From DATLWN01 sp964422615 (GTDB taxonomy: Bacteria; Pseudomonadota; Zetaproteobacteria; Mariprofundales; Mariprofundaceae), in contig CAYRBJ010000010.1 in NCBI GenBank assembly GCA_964422615.1, positions 1 through 57,562 of the forward strand: DNA of 57,562 nt, read 5' to 3'. Shown piece after piece: positions 25,754-33,601 of this stretch. A model generated the notes under the pieces. The model was not told where the DNA came from, ran no database searches, and was given only the letters and a program-made list of their open reading frames with translations. Position numbers and translations under genes: made by a program. The stretch's first letter is position 1, and each line of letters opens with the position of its first letter.

Positions 25754-26746
25754 ATGACGGGCGACGGCATCGACGATAAACAGGCACGGGACTGGCTTGA
25801 CCAGGCACGCACGGTTCTGGAGATCGAAACCGATGCGTTGCAGCTTGTGCGTGATTCGTTGGACATGGCGTTCGTGCAGGCGGTGGATTGCATTCTCGAA
25901 CACAGCGGTCGGCTGGTGGTGCTGGGCATGGGCAAATCCGGCCTGATTGCCAAGAAGATCGCCGCCACCTTTGCCAGCACCGGCACCCCGGCCTTTTTCG
26001 TTCATGCCGCAGAGGCCAGGCATGGGGACCTGGGCATGATCACCGATCATGACGTGGTGCTGGCCCTGTCCCATAGTGGGGAAACCGAAGAGGTGTCGAG
26101 CCTGTTGCCGACGATCAAACGCCTGGGGGCAACGCTGATTGCCATCACCGGCAATCCCGCCTCCACGCTCGGGCGGTATGCCGATATCGTGTTGCCGGTG
26201 CCGGTGCGCCAGGAAGCCTGTCCGATGAACCTGGCGCCTACGGCCTCGACCACGGCCGCGCTGGCGCTGGGCGATGCGTTGGCCGTGGTGACGCTGAAGC
26301 AGCGCGGTATTGATGAGCGGGATTTCGCCCGCGTGCACCCGGCCGGCAACCTGGGCAGGCGCCTGATGCGGGTGGCCGACGTGATGCACGGGGGTGACGA
26401 ATTACCGATGGTCGACAGGCAGGCGAGCCTCAGGGAGGCAATCATGACCATGAGCAGCCACAGGCTGGGCATCACCGGCGTGGCGCGAGACGGTCGGCTG
26501 ACGGGATGCCTCACCGACGGGGATCTGCGCCGTATCCTGGAGTCTTCCGGGCAAGTGGATCTGGATGCCCCGGTGTCGGCGGTGATGCACGCCGAGCCAC
26601 GCGTGATCGGTGAGGATAGGCTGGCCAGCGAGGCCGTGCGCATGATGGAAGAGCACAAGATCACCGTGCTGTTCGTCGTCGATCAGGCCGGCAGGGTGGC
26701 CGGTGCCGTGCATATGCACGATCTGCTGCATGCGGGGGTGGCATGA
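25754..26746 (+). CDS. kdsD: Arabinose-5-phosphate isomerase
   Basis: Converts ribulose-5-phosphate to arabinose-5-phosphate, the first step to Kdo of LPS. The 330-residue protein has an SIS domain (VVLGMGKSGLIAKKIAATFASTGTPAFF, ALSHSGETEE) and two C-terminal CBS domains (ADVMHGGDELPMV..., SAVMHAEPRVI...). ATG 25754 follows GTGGGA; a GTG four codons upstream is in frame. It opens kdsD-kdsC-lptC-lptA-lptB and overlaps kdsC as ATGA. Confidence 0.95.
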   Translation: MTGDGIDDKQARDWLDQARTVLEIETDALQLVRDSLDMAFVQAVDCILEHSGRLVVLGMGKSGLIAKKIAATFASTGTPAFFVHAAEARHGDLGMITDHDVVLALSHSGETEEVSSLLPTIKRLGATLIAITGNPASTLGRYADIVLPVPVRQEACPMNLAPTASTTAALALGDALAVVTLKQRGIDERDFARVHPAGNLGRRLMRVADVMHGGDELPMVDRQASLREAIMTMSSHRLGITGVARDGRLTGCLTDGDLRRILESSGQVDLDAPVSAVMHAEPRVIGEDRLASEAVRMMEEHKITVLFVVDQAGRVAGAVHMHDLLHAGVA

Positions 26747-27312
26747 CATCATCCTACAGCGGGTTTCCGTTCGCCCTGGCCCAGGGTATCCGTCTGCTGG
26801 TGCTGGATGTCGACGGGGTATTGACCGGGGGCACGATTTTCATCGATGACCATGGCGTTGAAACGAAAGGGTTTCATGTCCGGGACGGGCATGGCATCAA
26901 GATGCTGCAGCGTGCGGGCATTGACGTGGCCATCCTGACCGGCCGCACCTCGGGTGTCGTGGTGCACCGGGCACAAGATCTCGGTATCGAGCACGTGGTC
27001 CAGGGCAGCCTGCGCAAGTCCGAGGGGCTGGATCGCTTATGCACCATGGCCGGCACCCCGCCCGATCAATGCGCCTACATGGGCGATGACGTGGTCGATC
27101 TGCCGGCCATGCGGCGCTGCCGCCTGGCCCTGGCTCCGCAGGATGCACACCCTTGCGTACAAGGCGTGGCGCATTGGCATTCCTCGTTCATCGGTGGGGG
27201 CGGTGCCGTGCGCCAGGCTTGTGAAGGCCTGATCCTGGCAGCAGGGGCATGGCAAGAGATCGTGGAGAAGCCTTATGGTGTTTCCCCGGCGGATTGCGGC
27301 TGGACCGCCTGA
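26743..27312 (+). CDS. kdsC: Kdo-8-phosphate phosphatase
   Basis: A HAD-superfamily phosphatase releasing Kdo for CMP-Kdo synthesis. It has 189 residues, with nucleophile motif LDVDGVLTGG (Asp22, Asp24), LTGRTS (motif II), lysine in GSLRKSEGL and metal motif YMGDDVVDLPAM. It overlaps kdsD by four bases. It is capless, as expected for the tetrameric KdsC type. Confidence 0.95.
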   Translation: MTSSYSGFPFALAQGIRLLVLDVDGVLTGGTIFIDDHGVETKGFHVRDGHGIKMLQRAGIDVAILTGRTSGVVVHRAQDLGIEHVVQGSLRKSEGLDRLCTMAGTPPDQCAYMGDDVVDLPAMRRCRLALAPQDAHPCVQGVAHWHSSFIGGGGAVRQACEGLILAAGAWQEIVEKPYGVSPADCGWTA

Positions 27313-27330
27313 CTTGCTGCCATCGCTGTA

Positions 27331-27909
27331 ATGCATCGTCGTTTCTGGACATGGATCAAATGGGCAAGCCTCGTAATTTCCATTGGCAGCATCGGATTGG
27401 CGATTGTATTGATGGCATTCAGGGATCACGGCATGCATCTGATGCGGGTCTCCGGGCCGGCAAATGGCGGGCAGACTCGGGTGGAGAAACCGTTGATCGT
27501 CGAGCGCAAGGGGGATCGTCTGATATGGCGCCTGAAGGCGAACAAGGCCGAACAGCAGTTACAGGGAAAACTGTTGTTGACCAAGCCCGTGCTTGAGATG
27601 TTCACCGACAACGGGGATGTGGTCACCGTGTCCGGAGCGCGGGCGAGGTTCGATCCCCTGCATCGCAATATCGCCTTTGATTCGCAGGTCAAGGTTACTT
27701 ATAAGCAGTGGCAGCTGACCAGCGATTCCCTGATTTACGTGAGCGGCAAAGATGAGCTTACCGTGCCGGGAGCGTTCGTGGCCACCGGCAACAAGGTCGT
27801 GGCGAGGGGAAGGGGCCTGCGGGTGAACCGGGATACCCAGCAGCTTTGGGTAGACCATGGTATCCATATCGAGGATCGGGGATCTGCCTGGACGGAGGTT
27901 CATCAGTGA
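27331..27909 (+). CDS. lptC: LPS export protein LptC
   Basis: A bitopic inner-membrane protein passing LPS from LptB2FG to LptA. It has 192 residues: one N-terminal membrane helix (WIKWASLVISIGSIGLAIVLMAF) then a periplasmic OstA-like beta-jellyroll (LTKPVLEMFTDNGDVVTVSGARARFD ...). Assignment rests on that architecture and the position between kdsC and lptA. No clear Shine-Dalgarno precedes ATG 27331. Its TGA overlaps the lptA ATG. Confidence 0.88.
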   Translation: MHRRFWTWIKWASLVISIGSIGLAIVLMAFRDHGMHLMRVSGPANGGQTRVEKPLIVERKGDRLIWRLKANKAEQQLQGKLLLTKPVLEMFTDNGDVVTVSGARARFDPLHRNIAFDSQVKVTYKQWQLTSDSLIYVSGKDELTVPGAFVATGNKVVARGRGLRVNRDTQQLWVDHGIHIEDRGSAWTEVHQ

Positions 27910-28424
27910 TGCTACGGCTGATGCTTGCGTTCTGCCTTTGGTTTGTCGGCACTGCTCCGGCTTGGGCAGTCGAGGCGCCAGCGACCACCATCACTGCCGA
28001 CAGGATGGTGGTACAGCAACCGAAACAGACAGCGGTGTTTGAAGGCCAGGTGGTGCTGCGCCGGGAGCGGTTCGAATTGAAATGCGATCGTCTGGTGGTG
28101 CACTATGATCCGAAGAACAGCGGTCAGCTGCGCCAAGCCGAGGCCTATGGGCACGTACGCATCCGCCACGATCAGACCACCGGTACGGCGAAAGAGGCCC
28201 GGTATGATCAGCGGCAGGGGATCGTGACGCTGATCGGGGATGCGGAACTGATGCAGCCCGGTCGAACAGTGCATGGCGAGAAAATCGTGCATGACCTCAG
28301 AACGCGGTCCACGCAGGTACAGCAGGGAGGCTCGGGCAGGGTGCATCTGCATATCGATTCCACCAAGACCGTCACTTCGCCTCCCAAACAGGCACCCTCC
28401 CCTTCAACAGAGGGGCAGCCGTGA
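27909..28424 (+). CDS. lptA: LPS periplasmic bridge protein LptA
   Basis: The periplasmic OstA-family protein forming the LPS bridge to LptD. It has 171 residues with a signal peptide (MLRLMLAFCLWFVGTAPAWA) and the OstA jellyroll (ITADRMVVQQPKQTAVFEGQVVLRR; YDQRQGIVTLIGDAELMQPGRTVHGEKIVHDL). ATG 27909 gives TGATG coupling to lptC; GTG one codon earlier is possible. lptB overlaps its stop (GTGA). Confidence 0.93.
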   Translation: MLRLMLAFCLWFVGTAPAWAVEAPATTITADRMVVQQPKQTAVFEGQVVLRRERFELKCDRLVVHYDPKNSGQLRQAEAYGHVRIRHDQTTGTAKEARYDQRQGIVTLIGDAELMQPGRTVHGEKIVHDLRTRSTQVQQGGSGRVHLHIDSTKTVTSPPKQAPSPSTEGQP

Positions 28425-29155
28425 GTGCCACGAAGCATCACCTGTCCTCGCGGGGGCTCAGCAAGCGCTATCGTGGCAAGCAGGTCGTCCATGGCGTGGA
28501 TCTGGACGTGTATTCCGGGGAGTGCGTCGGTCTGCTTGGGCCCAATGGCGCCGGCAAGACGACGAGCTTCTACATGGTCTGTGGACTGGTGCCTGCCGAT
28601 GGCGGCGAGGTAAGCCTGGATGGCGAGGTTATCACCGCCCTGCCCATGCATCTGCGCGCCCGGCGCGGCATCGGCTACTTACCGCAGGAGGCCAGCATCT
28701 TCCGCAAGCTGACGGTGCGCGAAAACCTGCTTGCCATCTTCGAGACCCTGGATATTCCGGATATCCAGGTCGAGGAGGAACTGGAAGAGTTGCTGGTGGA
28801 ACTGGGTATCGAGGGCGTGCAGCATCAGAAGGCCTACACCCTATCGGGAGGGCAGCGGCGGCGTACCGAAATCGCGCGGGCCCTGGTCACCAAGCCGCGC
28901 TTCTTGCTGCTGGATGAGCCCTTTGCCGGCGTCGATCCCATTGCTGTCGAGGACATCCAGGCGATCATCGCCGAGCTTCGTTCCAAAGACATCGGTATCC
29001 TGATCACCGATCACAATGTGCGCGATACCCTGTCGATCTGTGATCGCGCCTATCTGATGAATGCAGGTGAGATCCTGGTACACGGCACGCCAGAGGAAAT
29101 CACGAAGCATCCGGATGCCCGGCGATTGTATTTCGGTGAACGATTCAACATGTAA
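28421..29155 (+). CDS. lptB: LPS export ATPase LptB
   Basis: The ABC ATPase that powers extraction of LPS by LptFG. It has 244 residues: Walker A GPNGAGKTTSFYM, Q-loop YLPQEASIFRKL, signature LSGGQRRRTEIARAL, Walker B FLLLDEPFAGVDP and H-loop ITDHNVRDTL, all hallmarks of LptB. GTG 28421 overlaps the lptA stop. In many Beta/Gamma genomes rpoN and hpf follow lptB; here ubiX does. Confidence 0.96.
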   Translation: MSATKHHLSSRGLSKRYRGKQVVHGVDLDVYSGECVGLLGPNGAGKTTSFYMVCGLVPADGGEVSLDGEVITALPMHLRARRGIGYLPQEASIFRKLTVRENLLAIFETLDIPDIQVEEELEELLVELGIEGVQHQKAYTLSGGQRRRTEIARALVTKPRFLLLDEPFAGVDPIAVEDIQAIIAELRSKDIGILITDHNVRDTLSICDRAYLMNAGEILVHGTPEEITKHPDARRLYFGERFNM

Positions 29156-29165
29156 CCAACGGACT

Positions 29166-29194
29166 TTGACGTCAGGTCCGAAAAAGGTTCCAAT
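29166..29194 (+). promoter_or_regulatory. Candidate promoter, leaderless ubiX start
   Basis: TTGACG (29166-29171), 17-base spacer, TCCAAT (29189-29194), then six bases to the ubiX ATG. Initiation would fall at or beside the start codon. The only Shine-Dalgarno-like run, AAAAAGG, ends 13 bases upstream, too far for normal use. Confidence 0.4.
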
Positions 29195-29200
29195 GCATCC

Positions 29201-29815
29201 ATGGCGTTGTCCGAAAATCAGCTGACACTTGCCCTGACGGGCGCCTCCGGCGCCACATACGGCCTGCGATTGATGCAGAGGCTGGCCATGGTGTCCGATG
29301 TGCACTTGCATGTGCTGGTCTCGGATGCGGCACGGGTGGTGCTCGATCAGGAGCAGGACCTGCTGCTACCGGAAGATGCGGAGCGCATGGGCACGGCCTT
29401 GGCAGGACATCTTGGGATCGCCGAGGAAGGCCTTAGCTGCTATGCGCTGGATGACTGGTTCTCTCCCTGCGCCTCCGGCTCGGCCGGAATCCGGAGCATG
29501 GTGGTGATTCCTTGCTCGATGGGCACGCTGGCGCGCATCGCCACCGGCACCTCCGACAACCTGATCGAACGTGCCGCCGATGTGGTGCTGAAGGAGCGGG
29601 GGCAGCTGATCCTGGTGCCGCGGGAGACCCCGTTGTCCAGCATCCACCTTGAGCACATGCTGGCACTGTCGCGTCTGGGCGTGCAAATCATCCCGGCCAT
29701 GCCCGGCTTCTATCATCGGCCCGAGAGCGTGGATGAAATGGTGGATTTCGTCGTGGACCGCGTCGTCGACCATCTCGGATTCTCGGATCGAAGCATTCGT
29801 CGATGGGGCGGCTAA
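29201..29815 (+). CDS. ubiX: Flavin prenyltransferase UbiX
   Basis: Makes prenylated FMN, the cofactor of UbiD decarboxylase in ubiquinone synthesis. It has 204 residues: FMN-binding ALTGASGATYGLRLMQ at the N-terminus, IPCSMGTLARIATGTSDNLIERAADV and VPRETPLSSIHLEHMLALSRLGVQI, which are diagnostic of the family. The end overlaps the following lipoprotein gene by 13 bases; ubiK lies two genes on. Confidence 0.94.
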   Translation: MALSENQLTLALTGASGATYGLRLMQRLAMVSDVHLHVLVSDAARVVLDQEQDLLLPEDAERMGTALAGHLGIAEEGLSCYALDDWFSPCASGSAGIRSMVVIPCSMGTLARIATGTSDNLIERAADVVLKERGQLILVPRETPLSSIHLEHMLALSRLGVQIIPAMPGFYHRPESVDEMVDFVVDRVVDHLGFSDRSIRRWGG

Positions 29816-30399
29816 TTCCACTGATGCTCGCGGCCGGGCTGACTGGGTGCGCAGCGTTGACCACCGTAGCAGCCATTCCCGGTGCCCTGGTCGAAGGCGT
29901 GGTGGGCATGTTCGAGGGGCAGGAACGCAGCATGCCGGTGGGCATGCGCACGGCGCTGGTGGCAACACAGCGGGGGTTGCGAGCCACCCGTCTGGATGTG
30001 GATGTGCTTGAGCCGGTGAAGAATGGTTATGACATCGCATTCGGCAATGACAGGCTTGATGGAGAGTTGCAGTTGACGCCGCAGACGTCGATGCTGACAA
30101 CTATGGACATCAAGGTGCGCCATGGCGTCAGCCGCGAGAAATCGGTGGAGAAGACCCTGCTGGATGAGATTCAGGGGGCCTCCACCCATGTGTCGAGGCG
30201 ACAGTCATTTGATTTTAGAGGCTATGGTGAGATCTTCGCCAAACCGGAAAGGGATGCCAAACGGCTCGGCTGGTTCCGGCGCAAGGCGAAACTGGATGTG
30301 AGCAAGTCGCATCGGCCGGGGTGGATCAGCATTGAGATGCCTTCCGGCGCCAACGGTTTCGTGGAAGGCGAACTGCCAGCACGTGCCAGCAAACATTAA
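29803..30399 (+). CDS. Predicted lipoprotein of unknown function
   Basis: A 198-residue protein with a short signal and lipobox (LMLAAGLTGC, lipidated Cys16). After a glycine/alanine-rich spacer, the body is a mixed alpha/beta region with no motif I recognise; it is basic overall (for example RHGVSREKSVEKTL and GWFRRKAKLDVSKSH). ATG 29803 is inside ubiX, so it is coupled to it. ubiK follows after 17 bases. No Asp at +2, so outer-membrane sorting is likely. A link to the ubiquinone genes is contextual only. Confidence 0.7.
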   Translation: MGRLIPLMLAAGLTGCAALTTVAAIPGALVEGVVGMFEGQERSMPVGMRTALVATQRGLRATRLDVDVLEPVKNGYDIAFGNDRLDGELQLTPQTSMLTTMDIKVRHGVSREKSVEKTLLDEIQGASTHVSRRQSFDFRGYGEIFAKPERDAKRLGWFRRKAKLDVSKSHRPGWISIEMPSGANGFVEGELPARASKH

Positions 30400-30416
30400 T
30401 ACATCGGAGGCGGGTA

Positions 30417-30680
30417 ATGGCTGTGGATCAGACAATTCTTGACGATATCGCCGGTAAGATCGCCGGCGGCCTGAGGTTGCTCGGTGGCTTCAGGCATGAA
30501 GCGGAGTCCCAGGTACGGGCGGTGGTGGATAGCGCCTTTGCGCATTTCGACGTGGTGACGCATGAGCGGATGCAGGTGCAGGAGGCCATGCTGAGCAGGG
30601 CTCGGGAGGAAATGGCGATGCTTGAGTCCAGGATCAAGGCACTGGAGGGAAGAATCAAGGAACTCGAGTCCGGGGGCTGA
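30417..30680 (+). CDS. ubiK: UbiK (YqiC/BMFP) accessory factor
   Basis: A small coiled-coil protein that helps the ubiquinone-biosynthesis (Ubi) complex and binds lipids. It has 87 residues: an N-terminal amphipathic part (ILDDIAGKIAGGLRLLGGFRHEAESQVRAVVDSAFAHFD), then a heptad-rich C-terminus (REEMAMLESRIKALEGRIKELES) that should trimerise. ATG 30417 has CGGAGG. It lies between ubiX and comM, 2 bases from the latter. Confidence 0.88.
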   Translation: MAVDQTILDDIAGKIAGGLRLLGGFRHEAESQVRAVVDSAFAHFDVVTHERMQVQEAMLSRAREEMAMLESRIKALEGRIKELESGG

Positions 30681-30682
30681 AG

Positions 30683-32200
30683 ATGCTGTCCCGCCTCCTT
30701 TCTGCCTCGTTGCGCGGATTGGATGCCGAGGCGGTGGATGTCGAGGTCGACCTGTCCCGCGGTTTGCCCAGCTGGAACATGGTCGGTCTGCCGGAGGCGG
30801 CGGTGAGGGAGGCGCGGGACCGGGTGCGCGCCGCCCTGTTGAACGGCGGGTTCGAATTTCCGCTTCGCCATATCACGGTCAATCTGGCGCCGGCGGACCG
30901 TCGCAAGGACGGCTCGCACTTCGACCTGCCGGTGGCCATTGGTTTGTTGCTGGCCTCCGGTCAGCTTACCCTGCCGGAGGAGGGTGCCGGCTTCCCCCTG
31001 CTGGTCGGAGAGCTGGCGCTGGATGGCCGCATCAACACGGTGGCCGGGGTGCTGCCGCTGGCACTGTTCGCTCGCCAGCGCGGGTTGCATGCCATCATCG
31101 TGCCACAGGGCAATGCCGCCGAAGCCTCGGCCGTGCAGGGGTTGACCGTATATGCCGCAGCCCACCTGTTGGAGGTGGTGCGGCATTTGTCCGGGACGAA
31201 CAGGCTGGCGCCTTTCGCATCCGCGAAGGCGGACGATGATCCGGGCGATGCTATGCCCGATCTGGCGGATATCCGCGGCCAGCATCAGGCGCGGCGGGCG
31301 CTGGAGATCGCTGCCGCCGGCGGCCATCATCTGCTGCTCATCGGCTCGCCGGGCGTCGGCAAGAGCATGCTGGCCAGCCGGCTGCCCGGCATCCTGCCGC
31401 CGCTGACGCCCGCCCAGCGGCTCGAGGTGGCGCGAATCTACAGCGTGGCCGGGGAAGGTGGGCGCTCCCCCCTGTCGTCGGCACCTCCGTTCCGGGCGCC
31501 GCATCATTCTGCTTCTGACGTGGCGATCATCGGCGGCGGCAGCATCCCGAGGCCGGGCGAGATTTCCAAGGCCACGCACGGTGTGCTTTTCCTCGATGAG
31601 TTGGCCGAACACAAGCGGCAGGTACTGGACATGCTGCGCCAGCCTTTGGAGGAGGGATACGTGTGCATCGCCCGTGCCGCCGATACCGTGACCTTCCCGG
31701 CCCGCTTCCAACTGGTGGCGGCCATGAACCCGTGCGTCTGCGGCTATCTCGGCCATCCGACCCGATCCTGCCGCTGTTCCGCTTCCCAGATCCGCCAGTA
31801 CACGCGGAGGATTTCCGGACCGTTGCTGGATCGCTTCGATCTGCGCGTGCATGTGCCGCCGGTGGAGTACGAGGAGCTGGCACGCATGCGCCCGGGCGAG
31901 GCGAGCGCCTCTGTGGCCCGGCGCGTGCTTCTGGCCAGGCAGCGCCAGTATGCGCGCCTGGGAGAAGGCCATGTCAATGCCCATATGGGTAGTCGCGATG
32001 TGGAGCTATATGCGCGTCCGGATGCGGACGGGCTGAAGCTTCTGGATGAGGCGATGCGGCGCTTCTCGCTGTCGGCGCGCAGCTACCACCGCATCCTGAA
32101 GGTCGCACGGACCATCGCCGATCTCGAAGGCGTGCAGGCTGTCGGCAGCAGACAGGTGGCGGAGGCGTTGCAGTATCGAGGCGACGAAGGGCAAAGCTGA
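30683..32200 (+). CDS. comM: Competence helicase ComM (YifB, Mg-chelatase-like)
   Basis: A AAA+ hexameric helicase that speeds branch migration during natural transformation. It has 505 residues: N-terminal Lon-like S5 domain (DVEVDLSRGLPSWNMVGLPEAAVREARDRV), Walker A GSPGVGKSMLASRL, Walker B GVLFLDELAEHKRQVLD, zinc-binding Cys cluster (MNPCVCGYLGHPTRSCRCS), and a C-terminal lid with LSARSYHRILKVARTIADL. With dprA and the pilins it hints at natural competence. Confidence 0.94.
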   Translation: MLSRLLSASLRGLDAEAVDVEVDLSRGLPSWNMVGLPEAAVREARDRVRAALLNGGFEFPLRHITVNLAPADRRKDGSHFDLPVAIGLLLASGQLTLPEEGAGFPLLVGELALDGRINTVAGVLPLALFARQRGLHAIIVPQGNAAEASAVQGLTVYAAAHLLEVVRHLSGTNRLAPFASAKADDDPGDAMPDLADIRGQHQARRALEIAAAGGHHLLLIGSPGVGKSMLASRLPGILPPLTPAQRLEVARIYSVAGEGGRSPLSSAPPFRAPHHSASDVAIIGGGSIPRPGEISKATHGVLFLDELAEHKRQVLDMLRQPLEEGYVCIARAADTVTFPARFQLVAAMNPCVCGYLGHPTRSCRCSASQIRQYTRRISGPLLDRFDLRVHVPPVEYEELARMRPGEASASVARRVLLARQRQYARLGEGHVNAHMGSRDVELYARPDADGLKLLDEAMRRFSLSARSYHRILKVARTIADLEGVQAVGSRQVAEALQYRGDEGQS

Positions 32201-32233
32201 CAAAATACGGCAGGTGCCGATGCCGTATTTTGT
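32200..32233 (+). terminator. Bidirectional-type terminator after comM
   Basis: Perfect 12-bp inverted repeat ACAAAATACGGC / GCCGTATTTTGT with a 10-base loop, beginning on the last base of the comM stop. The GC core is flanked by A-tract and T-tract within the stem, as in bidirectional intrinsic terminators. It separates comM from the pilin gene. Confidence 0.75.
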
Positions 32234-32287
32234 TGCTGAATGGCCAGAATATGTTGAATTACCAAGTGTGAGGGGGCGCACATGTCA

Positions 32288-32302
32288 TGGCACAGGACTT
32301 GC
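32288..32302 (+). promoter_or_regulatory. Sigma-54 promoter of the first pilin gene
   Basis: TGGCAC-AGGAC-TTGC matches the -24/-12 consensus TGGCAC-N5-TTGC at every fixed position with exact spacing. Transcription should start near 32314, giving a leader of about 46 bases to the pilin ATG. Type IV pilin genes in Pseudomonas, Myxococcus and Geobacter are commonly sigma-54/PilR-dependent; pilS-pilR are not in the window. Confidence 0.85.
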
Positions 32303-32359
32303 GTATGTTCTGTCGCACACCGCAAAGGTGAAGGCGATAACAATTTACGGAGGACATCC

Positions 32360-32839
32360 ATGTTCAAGAAGATGAATGAGGTGAAGCGGCAGAAAGGCTT
32401 CACGCTGATCGAGTTGATGATCGTTGTGGCGATCATCGGCATCCTGGCCGCCATCGCGATCCCGCAGTTCGCTGCCTATCGCGTGCGTGCCTTCAACGCA
32501 GCCGCGGAGTCGGATCTGCATACGGCGCAGACCGAGTTCGAGGTGTTCTTCAATGATAACAGCAAGTATCCGAATGCGGTTGCTGCTACCGCCGGCACCA
32601 ACGGAGTGGTTAATCTGACGGCTACTTCGGCTATCGGTGCGTCGCTGCACCTGTCTTCGAACGACTACTTCGGTTCCACTGCAGGTACCCAAAACCAGAC
32701 CTACGGCGCGGCCACGAAGCACCTGTCCGGTGATACGTACTATCAGGTCACCAGTGCCCAGCCGAGCATGACGCATACCCAAAACTCGGCCATCAAGGGC
32801 TTCGGACTTACGAGCAGCGAGATTCCGGCAGCTCCGTAA
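32360..32839 (+). CDS. pilA: Type IVa pilin (first copy)
   Basis: A 159-residue prepilin. A 13-residue basic leader ends in Gly (MFKKMNEVKRQKG), cut by prepilin peptidase before Phe1; Glu5 and the hydrophobic spine FTLIELMIVVAIIGILAAIA follow. The mature protein is about 146 residues, without cysteines, so it lacks the usual disulfide-bonded loop. Residues 1-58 closely resemble Geobacter PilA, with aromatics at 1, 24, 27, 32, 51 and 57. ATG 32360 has ACGGAGG. It is a single-gene unit with a sigma-54 promoter and a strong terminator. Confidence 0.95.
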   Translation: MFKKMNEVKRQKGFTLIELMIVVAIIGILAAIAIPQFAAYRVRAFNAAAESDLHTAQTEFEVFFNDNSKYPNAVAATAGTNGVVNLTATSAIGASLHLSSNDYFGSTAGTQNQTYGAATKHLSGDTYYQVTSAQPSMTHTQNSAIKGFGLTSSEIPAAP

Positions 32840-32866
32840 TAAACTACGGGCAAACGGCAACAATGG

Positions 32867-32894
32867 AGAGGGCCACCTGCGGGTGGCCCTCTTT
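32867..32894 (+). terminator. Intrinsic terminator after the pilin gene
   Basis: An 11-bp perfect stem AGAGGGCCACC / GGTGGCCCTCT with a 4-base TGCG loop, followed by TT GATTTTG. This is a textbook Rho-independent terminator, 27 bases after the pilin stop. Confidence 0.9.
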
Positions 32895-32920
32895 GATTTT
32901 GTCCTGCACATGCACATAAT
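32893..32920 (+). promoter_or_regulatory. Candidate promoter, leaderless ABC ATPase start
   Basis: TTGATT (32893-32898), 16-base spacer, CATAAT (32915-32920), then CCCGCC and the ATG. The start of transcription would coincide with the start codon. No Shine-Dalgarno is present. The -35 overlaps the T-rich tail of the pilin terminator. Confidence 0.5.
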
Positions 32921-32926
32921 CCCGCC

Positions 32927-33601
32927 ATGCTGAAGGTTGTCGAGTTGGGCAAGCGCTATGCGGAACACTGGGCCGTGCGGGATGTCCATCTCGAAATCGC
33001 CGCGGGCGAGGCCGTGGGATTGCTCGGCGCCAACGGTGCCGGCAAGAGCACGCTGATCAAGTCCATGCTGGGGCTGGTTCACGCCACGACCGGCAGTGCC
33101 GAACTGAACGGTCCATACGCCTATCTGCCGGAACAGCCGCAATTGCCACCCTCACTCAGTGCATTGTCCCTGCTCAGATTCAAGTGCAGAGCCAACCATA
33201 TTCCACCGGATCAGGCATCGGCGGCTCTGGCCGAGGTGCGATTGTCCGATGCGGATATCGTGCGGCCGCTCAGGCAATATTCGAAGGGCATGCGCCAGCG
33301 CGCCTCGCTGGCATTCACGCTTTGCGGTGATCCCGGGTTGATGCTGCTCGATGAGCCGATGTCCGGTCTGGATGCCTTGGGGCGGGCGCAGATGCTTGAT
33401 GTCTTCAAGCGGCGCAAGGAGCGTGGAACCGCGATCCTGATGAGCAGCCATATCGTATCGGACATGGTGCAGCTCTGCGATCGTGTGTTGATCATGGCCC
33501 ATGGCCGGATCTGTGAGTCGGTGACGATTGTGGATCATTCTCTGGCGGAGGCGAAAGCGCTGGAATCAAGGCTGGCCGATTGGACGGAGCAGCAGCCGTG
33601 A
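32927..33601 (+). CDS. ABC exporter ATPase, pilin-linked
   Basis: A 224-residue nucleotide-binding domain. Walker A is GANGAGKST, the signature an altered YSKGMRQRASLAF, Walker B LMLLDEPMSGLD and the switch SSH. It belongs to the ABC-2/NosF-like exporter class. It overlaps the permease gene as GTGA. Being set between two pilin genes recalls the PilH ATPase of Myxococcus xanthus, which lies next to pilA and is needed for pilus assembly; equivalence here is inference. Confidence 0.85.
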   Translation: MLKVVELGKRYAEHWAVRDVHLEIAAGEAVGLLGANGAGKSTLIKSMLGLVHATTGSAELNGPYAYLPEQPQLPPSLSALSLLRFKCRANHIPPDQASAALAEVRLSDADIVRPLRQYSKGMRQRASLAFTLCGDPGLMLLDEPMSGLDALGRAQMLDVFKRRKERGTAILMSSHIVSDMVQLCDRVLIMAHGRICESVTIVDHSLAEAKALESRLADWTEQQP

